A DNA stretch of 64,000 nucleotides, taken from assembly GCF_900111165.1 (NCBI RefSeq), contig NZ_FOGH01000006.1:38882-102881 (forward strand), written 5' to 3'. The position numbers and the translations under genes were made by a program. This stretch comes from Nitrosomonas sp. Nm51 (GTDB taxonomy: Bacteria; Pseudomonadota; Gammaproteobacteria; Burkholderiales; Nitrosomonadaceae). Positions 20,029-29,411 of the stretch are shown one piece after another; the stretch's first letter is position 1; every line of letters begins with the position of its first letter. The notes under the pieces were generated by a model. The model searched no databases. It had not been told where the DNA came from and worked only from the letters and a program-made list of their open reading frames with translations.

Positions 20029-20586
20029 TTGAAAATTAAGCTTCTGTGGTGGAAGCCACACTATCTTCTCGTTCTGGCGGCAGCAGTCATGCTGCCGCTG
20101 TTCAGTCCGTTGATTCATGCGGATGGTATAAAAATTGGTGTTGTGAACACTGAAAAAATTTTGCGTAAATCTATTCCAGCGCTGAATGCCCAGCAGAAAA
20201 TTGACCAGGAATTCATTCCGCGCGATGCTGAAATCAAGGAAATGGCACAGCAGGCGAAAGTATTGCAGGATAAGCTGGAAAAAAAGGGCGCGGCCATGAA
20301 CGAAGCCGACAGACGCGAACTGGAACGCGAACTGGCGAATCTGAGCCGTAATTACCAGCGCGCGCAGCGTCAGATGCGCGAGGATTTAACCGTGCGCCAG
20401 AATGAAGAATACGGCGTGATCCTGGAACTGACTGATAAAGCCATTCACTTTATAGCGAAAAAAGAAAATTACGATTTGATTCTGCAGTTGCAGGATTCTG
20501 TCTATCGCAGCCAGCGTATCGATATTACCGATCAGGTGATTGACGTACTGAATGCAAAAAAGGGAAAAGATGCGGATCAGCCATAA
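20029..20586 (+). CDS. skp: Periplasmic chaperone Skp/OmpH
   Basis: The 185-residue protein has a signal peptide ending near LIHA, then a long charged alpha-helical region (about residues 60-125, rich in E, K, R, Q) typical of the tentacles of the Skp trimer. Skp holds unfolded outer-membrane proteins for BamA. The start is TTG, with CAGGAT upstream. The usual next gene, lpxD, is absent: fabZ follows after 78 bases. Confidence 0.92.
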   Translation: MKIKLLWWKPHYLLVLAAAVMLPLFSPLIHADGIKIGVVNTEKILRKSIPALNAQQKIDQEFIPRDAEIKEMAQQAKVLQDKLEKKGAAMNEADRRELERELANLSRNYQRAQRQMREDLTVRQNEEYGVILELTDKAIHFIAKKENYDLILQLQDSVYRSQRIDITDQVIDVLNAKKGKDADQP

Positions 20587-20664
20587 TTGGGTCTGCAAAG
20601 CAGAACCCCGTCCGGTTATACTGTGCGCAGCGAATAAATCTTACGAATCAATAAGGAAAATCCG

Positions 20665-21108
20665 ATGAATACCATGGACATCCATGAAATCCTTAAATAT
20701 TTACCGCATCGCTATCCACTGTTGCTGGTGGATAAGGTGTTGTCGATTGAACCGGGAAAAAATATTGTCGCGGCTAAAAGCGTGTCGATCAACGAACCGT
20801 TTTTCCAGGGTCACTTCCCGCATCACCCGGTAATGCCAGGTGTGCTGATCGTGGAAGCCCTGGCGCAGGCGGCAGCGTTGCTCACGCTTAAAACCAGTGG
20901 TGGAACCAACAAAGAGGATACGGTGTATTATTTTGTCGGCATTGATAACGTCCGTTTCAAAAAGCCGGTGATGCCGGGAGACCGGTTGATTCTTAAAGCC
21001 GCTATCGATCGTGAGATAAAAGGCCTGTGGAAATATACCGCGCGTGCCGAAGTTGATGAGCAACTGGTGACGGAAGCCAAACTGATGTGTACAGCCAGAA
21101 GTGTATAA
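20665..21108 (+). CDS. fabZ: 3-hydroxyacyl-ACP dehydratase FabZ
   Basis: The 147-residue hot-dog-fold enzyme dehydrates 3-hydroxyacyl-ACP in fatty acid synthesis. The catalytic His lies in [20 protein letters not shown]; the N-terminal [13 protein letters not shown] is also conserved. It normally sits between lpxD and lpxA, sharing 3-hydroxyacyl-ACP substrates with lipid A synthesis. Here both neighbours are missing, and it is flanked by skp and rnhB with short spacers (78 and 34 bases). Confidence 0.97.
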   Translation: MNTMDIHEILKYLPHRYPLLLVDKVLSIEPGKNIVAAKSVSINEPFFQGHFPHHPVMPGVLIVEALAQAAALLTLKTSGGTNKEDTVYYFVGIDNVRFKKPVMPGDRLILKAAIDREIKGLWKYTARAEVDEQLVTEAKLMCTARSV

Positions 21109-21142
21109 GCAATAAGCGGTAGCATTAACCGGAGACCGATTA

Positions 21143-21754
21143 TTGCAGACTGTTGCAACCGTATCCCGACAAACAGCCCGGCTGATTGGTGGGGTCGACG
21201 AAGCAGGCCGTGGACCGCTGGCCGGACCCGTGGTAGCCGCCTGTGTGGTACTGGGTGCGCAGTACGATTTGCCTGGCTTGGCGGACTCCAAACAATTGAG
21301 TGAGAAAAAACGCAACAGCCTGGCGGCTGCAATCAGACAGCATGCCAGGGCCTGGGTGGTGGCATCGGCAACGGTCGCGGAAATTGACCGGCTGAATATC
21401 CTGCAGGCAACGTTGCTGGCTATGCAAAGAGCGGTTGCACAGCTGCCGATGACGCCCGGTCTGATAATGATTGACGGGACGCATAGTCCGAAACTTACAA
21501 TTCCGGTGCGCACCGTGATCAAAGGTGACAGTCGGATTGCCGAAATCTCCGCCGCGTCCATTCTGGCAAAAACCACACGTGATGCCGATATGATGGCGCT
21601 GCACCAGCGTTATCCGGAATACGGGTTTGACCGGCACAAAGGTTACCCGACCAGGCGGCATATCGCCGCTTTACAAATGTATGGTATAACAGACATACAC
21701 CGGAAAAGCTTCGCGCCTGTTCAAGCCATTGTAAAATCTATCGTTAATCGCTGA
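21143..21754 (+). CDS. rnhB: Ribonuclease HII
   Basis: The 203-residue enzyme nicks the RNA strand of RNA-DNA hybrids and single embedded ribonucleotides. Catalytic residues appear in [15 protein letters not shown] and in the later IDGTHSPKL. The start is TTG, with GGAGA seven bases upstream. In related genomes it follows lpxB; here it follows fabZ directly. Confidence 0.96.
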   Translation: MQTVATVSRQTARLIGGVDEAGRGPLAGPVVAACVVLGAQYDLPGLADSKQLSEKKRNSLAAAIRQHARAWVVASATVAEIDRLNILQATLLAMQRAVAQLPMTPGLIMIDGTHSPKLTIPVRTVIKGDSRIAEISAASILAKTTRDADMMALHQRYPEYGFDRHKGYPTRRHIAALQMYGITDIHRKSFAPVQAIVKSIVNR

Positions 21755-21775
21755 ATTATTCATAAAGGAATCGAC

Positions 21776-22225
21776 ATGGAAACCCTGAAAGTTGTGCATA
21801 TACTCGGCGTCGTTATCTGGGTGGGCGGCATGTTCTTTGCCTATATGGTATTGCGGCCGGTTGTCAATCAACTGTTACCGTCACCGCCGCAGATGCTCAA
21901 GTTCTGGCAAATGGTTTTTGCCGGCTTTTTTCACTGGGTATGGCTGTCCATTACGGTGATTCTTGCAAGCGGATTGCACATGATTTCTCAAATGGGCGGG
22001 TTTGGCAGGTTACCCTTCAATGTGTATCTGATGTTTGCCATCGGTTCCATGATGATGCTGATATTTCTCTACGTGTACTTTACCGCTTACCGGAAGCTGA
22101 AACGTTATGTGGCGGCTGAAGAATGGGAATCGGCGGGTATCGCGCTGGTGCAGATACGCGTCCTGGTTGGTTTGAGCCTGATTCTGGGTTTTGTAACCAT
22201 TGCTATCGCCATTCTGGATGCCTAG
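21776..22225 (+). CDS. CopD-like integral membrane protein
   Basis: The 149-residue protein has four hydrophobic helices. The N-terminal KVVHILGVVIWVGGMFFAY resembles the HxxG...WxGG motif of CopD-domain membrane proteins. Such proteins are loosely linked to copper import or haem-like binding, but function is not established for this subgroup. AAAGGA precedes the ATG. Its TAG stop codon lies inside the terminal repeat of the element at 22222-22491, so the original C-terminus may have been slightly different. Confidence 0.8.
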   Translation: METLKVVHILGVVIWVGGMFFAYMVLRPVVNQLLPSPPQMLKFWQMVFAGFFHWVWLSITVILASGLHMISQMGGFGRLPFNVYLMFAIGSMMMLIFLYVYFTAYRKLKRYVAAEEWESAGIALVQIRVLVGLSLILGFVTIAIAILDA

Positions 22226-22491
22226 TGCTCTATCAATATGATATTGCCGGGTTCAGTGAGCTTGTCAGCGACCATGGCAAGGCGTGCCTTGCAGGCAATA
22301 GTTGTTCTATTGTCGAAAGGCGCAACGCAGACCATGGACGCTGACAAGCTCACCCACAGGGCGTTACCGTGGTGTTCTGCAACTGCGTTACAGCACTTGA
22401 AAAGGGAGCAACCCTTTCCTGCGTGCTGCGCCTTGTTGCATAACACCACGGTAACGCTGTACCAGGCAATATCATATTGATAGAGCACTAG
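22222..22491. repeat. MITE-like inverted-repeat element, family 2, copy 1
   Basis: A 270-bp unit is bounded by perfect 27-bp terminal inverted repeats starting CTAGTGCTCTATCAATATGA. It contains two more perfect internal inverted repeats: GTGAGCTTGTCAGCG / CGCTGACAAGCTCAC, and GCGTTACCGTGGTGTT / AACACCACGGTAACGC. It can therefore fold into a three-armed structure. It has no believable gene. A second, diverged copy lies in opposite orientation at 50938-51201. Confidence 0.9.
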
Positions 22492-22537
22492 GGGGTGTTG
22501 TTTTTAATCAATTGATAAAATGGGGAGTTAAACCTAT

Positions 22538-23017
22538 ATGCGTATAGACAAAGATACTGTGGTGTCGCTTCAGTACGAACTATCCGATTCATCCGGCAAC
22601 CTGATTGAAAAAACGGAAGATCCGATCAGCTATCTGCACGGCGGGTATGACGGCATTTTTCCCATGGTCGAGGAAGCCCTGCATGAAAAAGAGATCGGTT
22701 ACAGTTGTACCGTTTCAATGGAACCGGAACATACTTTTGGTGACTATGACAGCGCTCTGGTCCGCCTGGAACCGCGCAGCGCTTTTCCCGAGAATGTCGA
22801 AGTCGGCATGCGTTTTGAAGGCGCTGCCGAAGGTTCGGACGATTACCAGATCTATACCGTGACCGATATCGCGGAAGATAAAGTGGTCGTGGACGGTAAC
22901 CATCCGCTGGCCGGCATGAAGCTGAATTTTGCTTGTACGGTGATCGACGTGCGTGCGGCAACGACGGAAGAAATTTCGCATCAACACGTGCATGGATCCG
23001 ATGGCCATATGCATTAG
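22538..23017 (+). CDS. slyD: FKBP-type peptidyl-prolyl isomerase SlyD
   Basis: The 159-residue cytoplasmic prolyl isomerase and chaperone has a split FKBP domain with an inserted flap (IF) domain around residues 70-125. Visible signatures are VVSLQYELSDSSGNLIEKT and PISYLHGG. The C-terminus ends in a short His-rich tail (HQHVHGSDGHMH) able to bind Ni2+ or other metals, shorter than the E. coli tail. It converges with mutS, whose stop lies 36 bases further. Confidence 0.94.
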   Translation: MRIDKDTVVSLQYELSDSSGNLIEKTEDPISYLHGGYDGIFPMVEEALHEKEIGYSCTVSMEPEHTFGDYDSALVRLEPRSAFPENVEVGMRFEGAAEGSDDYQIYTVTDIAEDKVVVDGNHPLAGMKLNFACTVIDVRAATTEEISHQHVHGSDGHMH

Positions 23018-23052
23018 TACTAGCAAGCAGTTATCCATCGGGCGCTTTACTG

Positions 23053-25635
23053 TCAGCATTGTTCGTCCAGTATTTGCTTGATTTTATAGAGCTGTTCGAG
23101 CGCCTGCCGCGGTGTCAGTTCATCGGGTGAAATGGCGCGCAGCATGGGAATCAACGGATTTTCCTGTGGTTCGATATCGGTGTCGGCCTCGGCGTCGTCA
23201 AAAACCAGATCAAGTTGCGGCGTTTTGTCGGCGCTGTGTTTCTCGAGTTCCGTCAGATGTTTTCTGGCCATGCGGATCGCCTGACGAGGAACGCCCGCCA
23301 GCGCGGCGACCTGCAGGCCGTAACTCTGGCTCGCCGGTCCTGCGGTGACTTTATGCAGGAAAACAATGCGGTGTTTATGCTCCACGGCTTCCAGGTGGAC
23401 ATTGCGGATTTGTCTGAATTCTTCGGCCAGCTGCGTTAGTTCAAAATAATGCGTGGCAAACAGCGTGCAGCTTTTATTCCTGGTCAGCAGATAGCGCGCG
23501 ATTGCCAGGGCGAGCGCAAGTCCGTCGAATGTCGACGTGCCGCGGCCGACTTCATCCATCAGCACCAGACTTTGCGCCGTGGCGTTGTGCAGAATATTGG
23601 CAGTCTCCGTCATTTCCACCATAAAGGTCGAATGCCCGCCTGCAAGATCGTCCGACGCGCCGATACGGGTAAAAATCTGGTCGAGCAGGCCGATTTGCAC
23701 TTTTTCCGCCGGAACGAAGCTGCCGCAATGCGCCAGTAGCGCAATCAGCGCAACCTGGCGCATATAAGTTGACTTGCCGCCCATATTGGGCCCGGTGATA
23801 ATCAGCATCTGATGGCCGCCGCGGTATTGCCGGCCCAGCTGCGCGTCATTGGGGATATAATTGTCCACCTGGCGCTCCACCACCGGATGGCGTCCCGCTT
23901 CGATATCGATCATCGTGTCTTCCGTGAATACCGGCGCGGTGTAGCCGAGCGCTTGCGCACGTTCCGCAAAGGCGCACAGCACATCAATACCGGCCACGCT
24001 GGCGGCGGTTTGCTGCAACACCGGAACCGATGCGGACAGCTTGTCCAGCAGTGTATCGTACAAAAATTTTTCGCGTGCTAGCGCGCGGTCCTGCGCAGCC
24101 AGCGCCTTGTCCTCAAATGTTTTGAGCTCGGGCGTGATGTAGCGTTCGGCGCTTTTGAGTGTCTGTCTGCGGCGGTAATTGTCCGGTACCTTGCCGGTAT
24201 GCGCATGCGTGACTTCGATGTAGAAACCGTGCACACGGTTATATTCTACCTTGAGATTCGGAATGCCGGTACGTTCCTTTTCACGCGTTTCCAGTTGCAG
24301 CAGAAATTCGCCGCAGTTGTGTTGTAGGGCACGCAATTCGTCGAGTTCGGCATCATAACCGTCGGCAATCACGTTGCCTTCACGCAGCACAGCGCCAGGC
24401 TCCGGCCGGATTGCCTGCTCCAGCAAACTGGCCAGCGTGGGATCGGGCTGCAGATCCTGTGCTAACAGTGGAAGATTGCCTGCAGTGCATGCGGCAAGTG
24501 CTCTGGCCGCTTCGGGCAGCAGTTTCAGGCTGTCACGCAAACCCGATAAATCCCTTGGGCGCGCCGTGTGCAACGCAATGCGCGCCGTGATGCGCTCAAT
24601 ATCGGCGACATGCCGCAGACAATCGCGCACCGCCGAATACGCATTGTGCGCGATCAAGCCGGCCACGCTGTCCTGCCGTTGCTGAATTGCCGACAGGTCG
24701 CGCAGCGGATGATGCAGCCAGGACTGCAACAGACGGCTGCCCATGCTGGTGGCGCAGGTATCGAGCAGCGACAACAGTGTCGGCGCGCGCTCATTGCGAA
24801 TGGTCTCGGAGATTTCCAGATTGCGGCGGGTGGCCGCATCCATGCGCACATATATATTATTACGCACTACCTGCAGCGATGTTACATGCAGTGCGGTGCT
24901 GCCCTGCGTCAGACGGGCGTATTCGAGCAGCGCATTGGCCGCTCCCAGCGCCGTTGTCAAATCCGCGCAGCCGAAGCCGGACAGATCGTACGCTTCGAAA
25001 TGACGGGTCAGACTGCGCACGGCACTGTCGAAATCGAACTGCCACGGTGGCAGTGTTTTCAGAGTCCAGCGGCCGCGCAAATCCGGCGCCGAACGCAGCG
25101 ATTCAGGCAGCAGAATTTCAGCCGGTTGCAGCCGTTCCAGCTCGCTGACCAGTTGCGCGGGCGCTGTTTCCATCACGCGCAACTGACCTGCTGCCAGATT
25201 CAGCCATGCCAGTCCAAGCGTAGTTTCATGAATCGTCAGCGCCAGTAGGATGCAGTCGCGCTTGTCCTCCATCAAAGCCGCGTCGGTTAACGTGCCCGGT
25301 GTGACAATGCGCGTCACCTCACGCGCAACCGGCCCCTTGCTCGTTGCCGGATCGCCTGTTTGTTCGCAAATCGCGACCGACTCGCCGAGTTTGACGAGCC
25401 GGGCCAGATACTGCTCGGCGGCATGATACGGCACCCCGGCCATTTTGATCGGCCCGCCCGCGGACGTGCCGCGCTGCGTCAATGTGATATCCAGCAGACC
25501 GGCGGCTTTCTCGGCATCGCCGTAAAACAACTCGTAAAAATCGCCCATGCGGTAAAACAGCAGCATATCGGGATACTGCGCCTTGATGCGCAGATACTGC
25601 TGCATCATGGGCGTGTGCTGCGGCTCTTTTTTCAT
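23053..25635 (-). CDS. mutS: DNA mismatch repair protein MutS
   Basis: The protein has 860 residues from the preferred ATG at 25635 ([18 protein letters not shown]); the frame opens 44 codons earlier, but those residues are unlike the family. The mismatch-reading F-x-E segment is in MGDFYELF. The ATPase has Walker [14 protein letters not shown] and the [16 protein letters not shown] signature. MutS recognises mismatches and small loops and recruits MutL. The gene looks more G+C-rich than its flanks. It is followed upstream by insertion remnants rather than a partner gene. Confidence 0.96.
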   Translation of the reverse strand: MKKEPQHTPMMQQYLRIKAQYPDMLLFYRMGDFYELFYGDAEKAAGLLDITLTQRGTSAGGPIKMAGVPYHAAEQYLARLVKLGESVAICEQTGDPATSKGPVAREVTRIVTPGTLTDAALMEDKRDCILLALTIHETTLGLAWLNLAAGQLRVMETAPAQLVSELERLQPAEILLPESLRSAPDLRGRWTLKTLPPWQFDFDSAVRSLTRHFEAYDLSGFGCADLTTALGAANALLEYARLTQGSTALHVTSLQVVRNNIYVRMDAATRRNLEISETIRNERAPTLLSLLDTCATSMGSRLLQSWLHHPLRDLSAIQQRQDSVAGLIAHNAYSAVRDCLRHVADIERITARIALHTARPRDLSGLRDSLKLLPEAARALAACTAGNLPLLAQDLQPDPTLASLLEQAIRPEPGAVLREGNVIADGYDAELDELRALQHNCGEFLLQLETREKERTGIPNLKVEYNRVHGFYIEVTHAHTGKVPDNYRRRQTLKSAERYITPELKTFEDKALAAQDRALAREKFLYDTLLDKLSASVPVLQQTAASVAGIDVLCAFAERAQALGYTAPVFTEDTMIDIEAGRHPVVERQVDNYIPNDAQLGRQYRGGHQMLIITGPNMGGKSTYMRQVALIALLAHCGSFVPAEKVQIGLLDQIFTRIGASDDLAGGHSTFMVEMTETANILHNATAQSLVLMDEVGRGTSTFDGLALALAIARYLLTRNKSCTLFATHYFELTQLAEEFRQIRNVHLEAVEHKHRIVFLHKVTAGPASQSYGLQVAALAGVPRQAIRMARKHLTELEKHSADKTPQLDLVFDDAEADTDIEPQENPLIPMLRAISPDELTPRQALEQLYKIKQILDEQC

Positions 25636-25816
25636 ACGGATATCGGGGTTATTGGGCGATGAATGGTTCGGATGGGTCGTGTCATGTGACAGGATTTTAG
25701 CATTGAATACTGTCGGACAAATCAGCTTTGCCTCAATCTCGATCGGATAACAATGATAAGATACCATTGAAATGTTATGTACAGTTTCGCGCTGACGTAG
25801 TGTCCTCCAAATAATT

Positions 25817-26062
25817 TTACATTATTTTGGTTTTGTTATACTTGAAGGACGGAATCATTAAGAGGAAAAAGCGATTCTTGGGCAGGACAGGCATTTCGTC
25901 ACTGCTGAGCTGCTGAATGGCATATTTGCGCCCATAGCCTGTAGCAGCAACAAAACCGTCCAATATCTTCCTTTTGTCTGGCCAACTCGCGTCTCGATAC
26001 TTCCCTCTGATACTTGCTTGCAATTCTCTGCGTACGATCAGACGCATTGATTTCGCTGTCAT
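25817..26062 (-). pseudogene. Truncated N-terminus of an integrase-type transposase
   Basis: About 55 residues resemble the N-terminal part of IS-encoded integrase-like transposases: SIRGKYRDASWPDKRKILDG followed by FVAATGYGRKYAIQQL. The DDE catalytic domain is absent, and the remaining residues (from about 58) are unrelated filler up to the stop codon. This is a remnant left by deletion. Confidence 0.65.
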
Positions 26063-26076
26063 CTAAATCTCCTTTT

Positions 26077-26568
26077 AAGTAGTGTGATTTTAGAATCATA
26101 AATAGGGGATATGTAACCCCCTCGCCTTAGACGGAAACTAAAGAAAGCCTTCTTTCCTTTGGGGAGAAGGTTGGAAGATGGGAGCTGCGAAGTCGCTAGA
26201 GTTGATGTGGCAGGTAAAAATACCCTTGCCCACATCTCTTCTTATACCGTGATAGTCGGTCCGTATGGCCGAATAGTCCGGCTTTTAGCCGGTGGAGTAC
26301 TCGTATGGGGCAACGGCTTCTAAGTAGTATGATTTTTAATCAATCAATGCGCGGTGAAAAAGATGTCAACAATTCATTTTTTCGATCTATAGGATGTTGT
26401 GGCATCGTCAAGCGTGCCGCGAGTCAATTAAAAAACCGGGTAGATTATGTTTTTGAGCCAAAAAACTTTTGCTGTCTACGTATTCGCACGTATATTTTTT
26501 TTTTATATTTTTCGATAATGTTTTATTAACGTAGCGAGTACGATAAGTGCGGACACGAAACTAATGAG
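26077..26568. other. Gene-free accessory stretch with short repeats
   Basis: No gene was recognised. Two related 24-base segments with an inner dyad (TAAGTAGTGTGATTTTAGAATCA at about 26075-26098, given here as core TGATTTTAGAATCA, and TAAGTAGTATGATTTTTAAT at about 26322) bracket a 245-bp segment that contains a CCGGCT/AGCCGG hairpin. They may be the footprints of a lost insertion element. The rest is A+T-rich leader of the next gene. Confidence 0.4.
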
Positions 26569-26577
26569 GTGACAGTC

Positions 26578-27360
26578 ATGACACAAACGATTACGATCAA
26601 ACTTTTCTCTATTTTGCTCGGATTATTGTTCTGTTTGAGCATCGCCGGTATCCCGCGTATCACTCAGGCTGATAAAAAGCACTACGCTCAACATTCCAAG
26701 CAAATCAAAACAGAATATCAATACGCCGCGAAAGTCGCTTGTTCGCTGTTGTTGCCGCACCAGGATGGCACGTTGGCAAGAGGCGTCTATCGTTCGATAA
26801 TCAACATACATAATCCTACTGACGAAAAAATCACGATCGCCGCCAAGGTGGCGCTGGCGACACAATTTGGGTCGGATCCAGGCCCGTTCGATGTGACGCC
26901 ATTTAAAAGTGCCGTTCTCCAGCCTGACGGAGCGGTTGCAATCAACTGCTTTGATATCGCAAGTTACTTTTGTCCTATTAACGGCGTATGCGTGGATTTC
27001 GCATTTTTAGAAGGTTTTCTGGTGATCAAGAGTCCTGAGTTGCTGGACGTGGTTGGGGTGTATACCGCCCGGCACACGGACGGAGAGGTTGAATCCATCG
27101 ATGTCGAAACGGTAAAACCGCGCAGAATTCGGGATATCGTTAAGCTGGAACCGACGGAACCGGCCAAGCCAGGGAAAGGCAAGCGTATGGATTATCCACC
27201 GAAAGGAAGTTCCGCTTACGGCGGCCAGGAACCCAAGCAGATGTGTGGCGGAATTGCTGGCTTTCCATGTCCTGATGGCATGAAGTGCGTGGATGATCCT
27301 TCAGATGATTGTGATCCCACGCAAGGCGGTGCAGATTGCCCCGGTATCTGTGTGAAATAA
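26578..27360 (+). CDS. Exported protein with C-terminal six-cysteine motif
   Basis: The start is taken at the ATG at 26578, preceded by GAGGTGA; an in-frame GTG nine bases earlier overlaps that site. Residues 1-31 form a signal peptide ending near ITQA. The middle (about 45-160) is a beta-rich domain of unknown function with scattered Cys. A Pro/Lys-rich linker follows. The last 38 residues carry six Cys in CGGIAGFPCPDGMKC, DDCDPTQGGADCPGIC, a compact motif expected to form three disulfides and seen in secreted proteins of both bacteria and eukaryotes. No function can be assigned. It lies isolated between insertion remnants, which suggests acquired or decaying surroundings. Confidence 0.75.
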   Translation: MTQTITIKLFSILLGLLFCLSIAGIPRITQADKKHYAQHSKQIKTEYQYAAKVACSLLLPHQDGTLARGVYRSIINIHNPTDEKITIAAKVALATQFGSDPGPFDVTPFKSAVLQPDGAVAINCFDIASYFCPINGVCVDFAFLEGFLVIKSPELLDVVGVYTARHTDGEVESIDVETVKPRRIRDIVKLEPTEPAKPGKGKRMDYPPKGSSAYGGQEPKQMCGGIAGFPCPDGMKCVDDPSDDCDPTQGGADCPGICVK

Positions 27361-27368
27361 CGATCGTA

Positions 27369-27523
27369 AGGAGCCGCGAATAAATAAGTGTGACAATTGG
27401 GCGCGTCTGGCGGGATGCAAGGCGAGAGGATGAGTCATAGCCAAGCTATGGCGACGACGAACACTGCCGCAGTGTGCCCGCCAGATGCGATCCAGGTGTT
27501 ACAGTTATTTATGAACGACTCCT
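27369..27523. repeat. MITE-like inverted-repeat element, family 1, copy B
   Basis: A 155-bp copy of the element at 5846-6005, in the same orientation. It starts AGGAGCCGCGAATAAATAAG nine bases after the preceding stop codon and ends GAACGACTCCT. Small deletions relative to the other copies lie in the centre. Its placement directly behind a stop codon means the hairpin could act as a transcription terminator. Confidence 0.85.
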
Positions 27524-27771
27524 AAGTTAAAAAGAACAAAAGAATTGTCTTGGAAGTTGGAAATTATATCCGCCTTTCTATATCCACCTTTCAAAACAAT
27601 AGAATAGTTTGTGATACGCAAATTGTTCTTATTTGTAAAAAGATTCACTGGGCGTAAAGTTTTTATCAGCAAGATTTTTAGGCCATGCTTTTATCAAGCA
27701 GCTCGCCCATTGATTCTGAATGAAAAGCAGTTTTTTTGTCAAAATTATTTCTCATAAGGAGGATTCTAAAA

Positions 27772-28740
27772 TATGCCTCTAAACTATTTTCAGTTTAATT
27801 GGATTGTGCCACAAGCAAGCACTCAGGAGACGGGAAGGTAATTCAGCTTCCCATGCTCGTCGATTAAAACGGTAGCAAAACGCATTGAGATATTCTTGCA
27901 AGTAGCCTGATGACACACCATGATACGTTCCCAGCAAGAATGTTTTAAGGTTGCCAATGGCGATATATACTCATGGCAACCACTCACCGGCTTTGTCTGG
28001 CGGGGTCACGCGTGCGGTATGATTCTGTGTTTTGCCGATTTCGGCTAAAGAAGGCAGCGCATCGCTTCGCACACATTGGTCAGGTGACAGGTGCCGCTTT
28101 ACAAACTGCGAGACCGTTTCCCCGTTAACGCCAGAAACCTGCTGCATGGCAATAAAACCGGCACGCTTTTCCCGATTCTCAATAGCTACCAGCACCGATG
28201 TTTTTCCTTCGGCACCCCGGCCGCGCTTTCCCCCGGCATGGCGCCCTCCAATCAACGCATCGTCTATTTCAATCAATTCATGTAATCGATATATGCTGTC
28301 CCGGTGTCCCATGGCAATGCGAATCTTTCGCAGCATTCTGCTAGCGGTTATCCAGGACACGTTTATTTGTTTGGATAAACGCAAGGCAGAAATACCGCCT
28401 TTATCTGATGCAACCAGGTAAATTGCCCAAAACCACTTGGTTAGTGGCAGATTGGTTGAATGAAACAAGGTGCCTGCCGTTAATGAGGTTTGTTTGTGGC
28501 ATTGACTACATTCCCAATACCCACGCGTCTTAATACTGTAACCACCATCGTGACCACAACATGGGCAGCGAAAACCTTCCGGCCAGCGTCGCTCAATCAA
28601 TGCTTGTGCGCAGCCTTCTTCTGTACCGTACTGTTTTTGCCAATCTATCAAAGTCATTTCTTTGCCTTTCATCACCATTCCTTTATCTTGTTGATCTTAT
28701 TGAATAAGACAGAAAAAACTGAGAATTGTTCATAGGCATA
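27772..28740 (-). mobile_element. IS1595-type insertion sequence, inactivated
   Basis: The transposase frame is bracketed by related inverted ends: TATGCCTCTAAACTATTTTC reading in from 27772, and TATGCCTATGAACAATTCTC reading in from 28740, both continuing into CAGTTT-type sequence. The element is about 969 bp. No clear target-site duplication is visible, suggesting rearrangement after insertion. It abuts the truncated dehydratase-like gene at 28757. Confidence 0.8.
27779..28678 (-). pseudogene. IS1595/ISXO2-family transposase with in-frame TGA
   Basis: The frame starts at 28678 with an N-terminal zinc-ribbon (CPCCGHDGGY, then CSQCHKQTS) and the ISXO2-like catalytic region (LIEIDDALIGGRHAGGKRGR). 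After GEWLP a TGA at 27968-27970 interrupts the frame where family members have Trp. The same frame then continues with VYIAIGNLKTFLLGTYHG and NAFCYRFNRR to a TAG at 27779, matching the normal C-terminus. A single nonsense change (TGG to TGA) therefore separates this from a full-length gene of about 299 residues. Confidence 0.88.
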
Positions 28741-28756
28741 AAAAATTATATATCCG

Positions 28757-29293
28757 ATGAACCATGCTACAAGACTTCCGATTGCGCCATGGAATATTCT
28801 TACGAATATATTATTGAATGCAGTTCCTTTTCCAATGCGGTGGTCTCCACGTCGCTTGCACCGAATACTAGACGCATTTCCTGAAGAAGCATATGCGCCG
28901 CGACTGGAGGTGGAAGGTGGGCTTGTGGTATCTTGCGAGCAGTGGAGATTACCTTCGGACTTGGGTTGGCATCACTCAGAACCAGTTCCCTCTAAAGTTA
29001 AAGCATTAATGAAAATACGATGCAAGTTAGGGTTGCCCAGAGTAGTTTTTCTGTCACCTGGCCCAGCAAAACGTCCGATTCCGTGTGACCTTGAAAATCC
29101 AATATCGGTTTTGAAGATTGAAGAAGCCTATAAAAAAGGTGGGGATATTCTTTTAATAGCAATGACCCCGGATCCAAATTCGGTATTTTTGTCAGGCCAG
29201 CACAAAAGCCACCTATCCTGCGCTCTAATGCGATTACCGCTTGATGAGACACCGGAAGAGATGGCTGACCGTATTGGACCAATATTAATTTGA
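28757..29293 (+). pseudogene. C-terminal fragment of a lantibiotic-dehydratase-like (LanB glutamylation domain) protein
   Basis: The 178-residue frame begins 17 bases after the insertion sequence. It shows the pattern of the end of the LanB N-terminal domain: AYAPRLEVEGGLVVSCEQWRL (here quoted as APRLEVEGGLVVSCEQWRL), then LPRVVFLSPG, a DLENP segment and the closing SVFLSGQHKSHLSCALMRL. LanB proteins activate Ser/Thr of precursor peptides with glutamyl-tRNA; the full domain is several hundred residues longer, so the 5' part is missing here. No precursor peptide, cyclase or transporter gene is seen. The family call rests on motif resemblance; a shorter genuine protein cannot be excluded. Confidence 0.55.
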
Positions 29294-29411
29294 ATGAATG
29301 ACAGATCGTAGGGTTGGGCGCATGCCTAAAATCATGACCATACCCATTCGTTTAGCCAGTTATTGTTTTCAGGATGATATACTCAACAAAAAACAACTGG
29401 TCATTAATTGA

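Noticed and set aside
24568..25248. 226-codon plus-strand frame antisense to mutS
   Set aside because: Shadow of the G+C-rich mutS codons; no ribosome binding site or domain.
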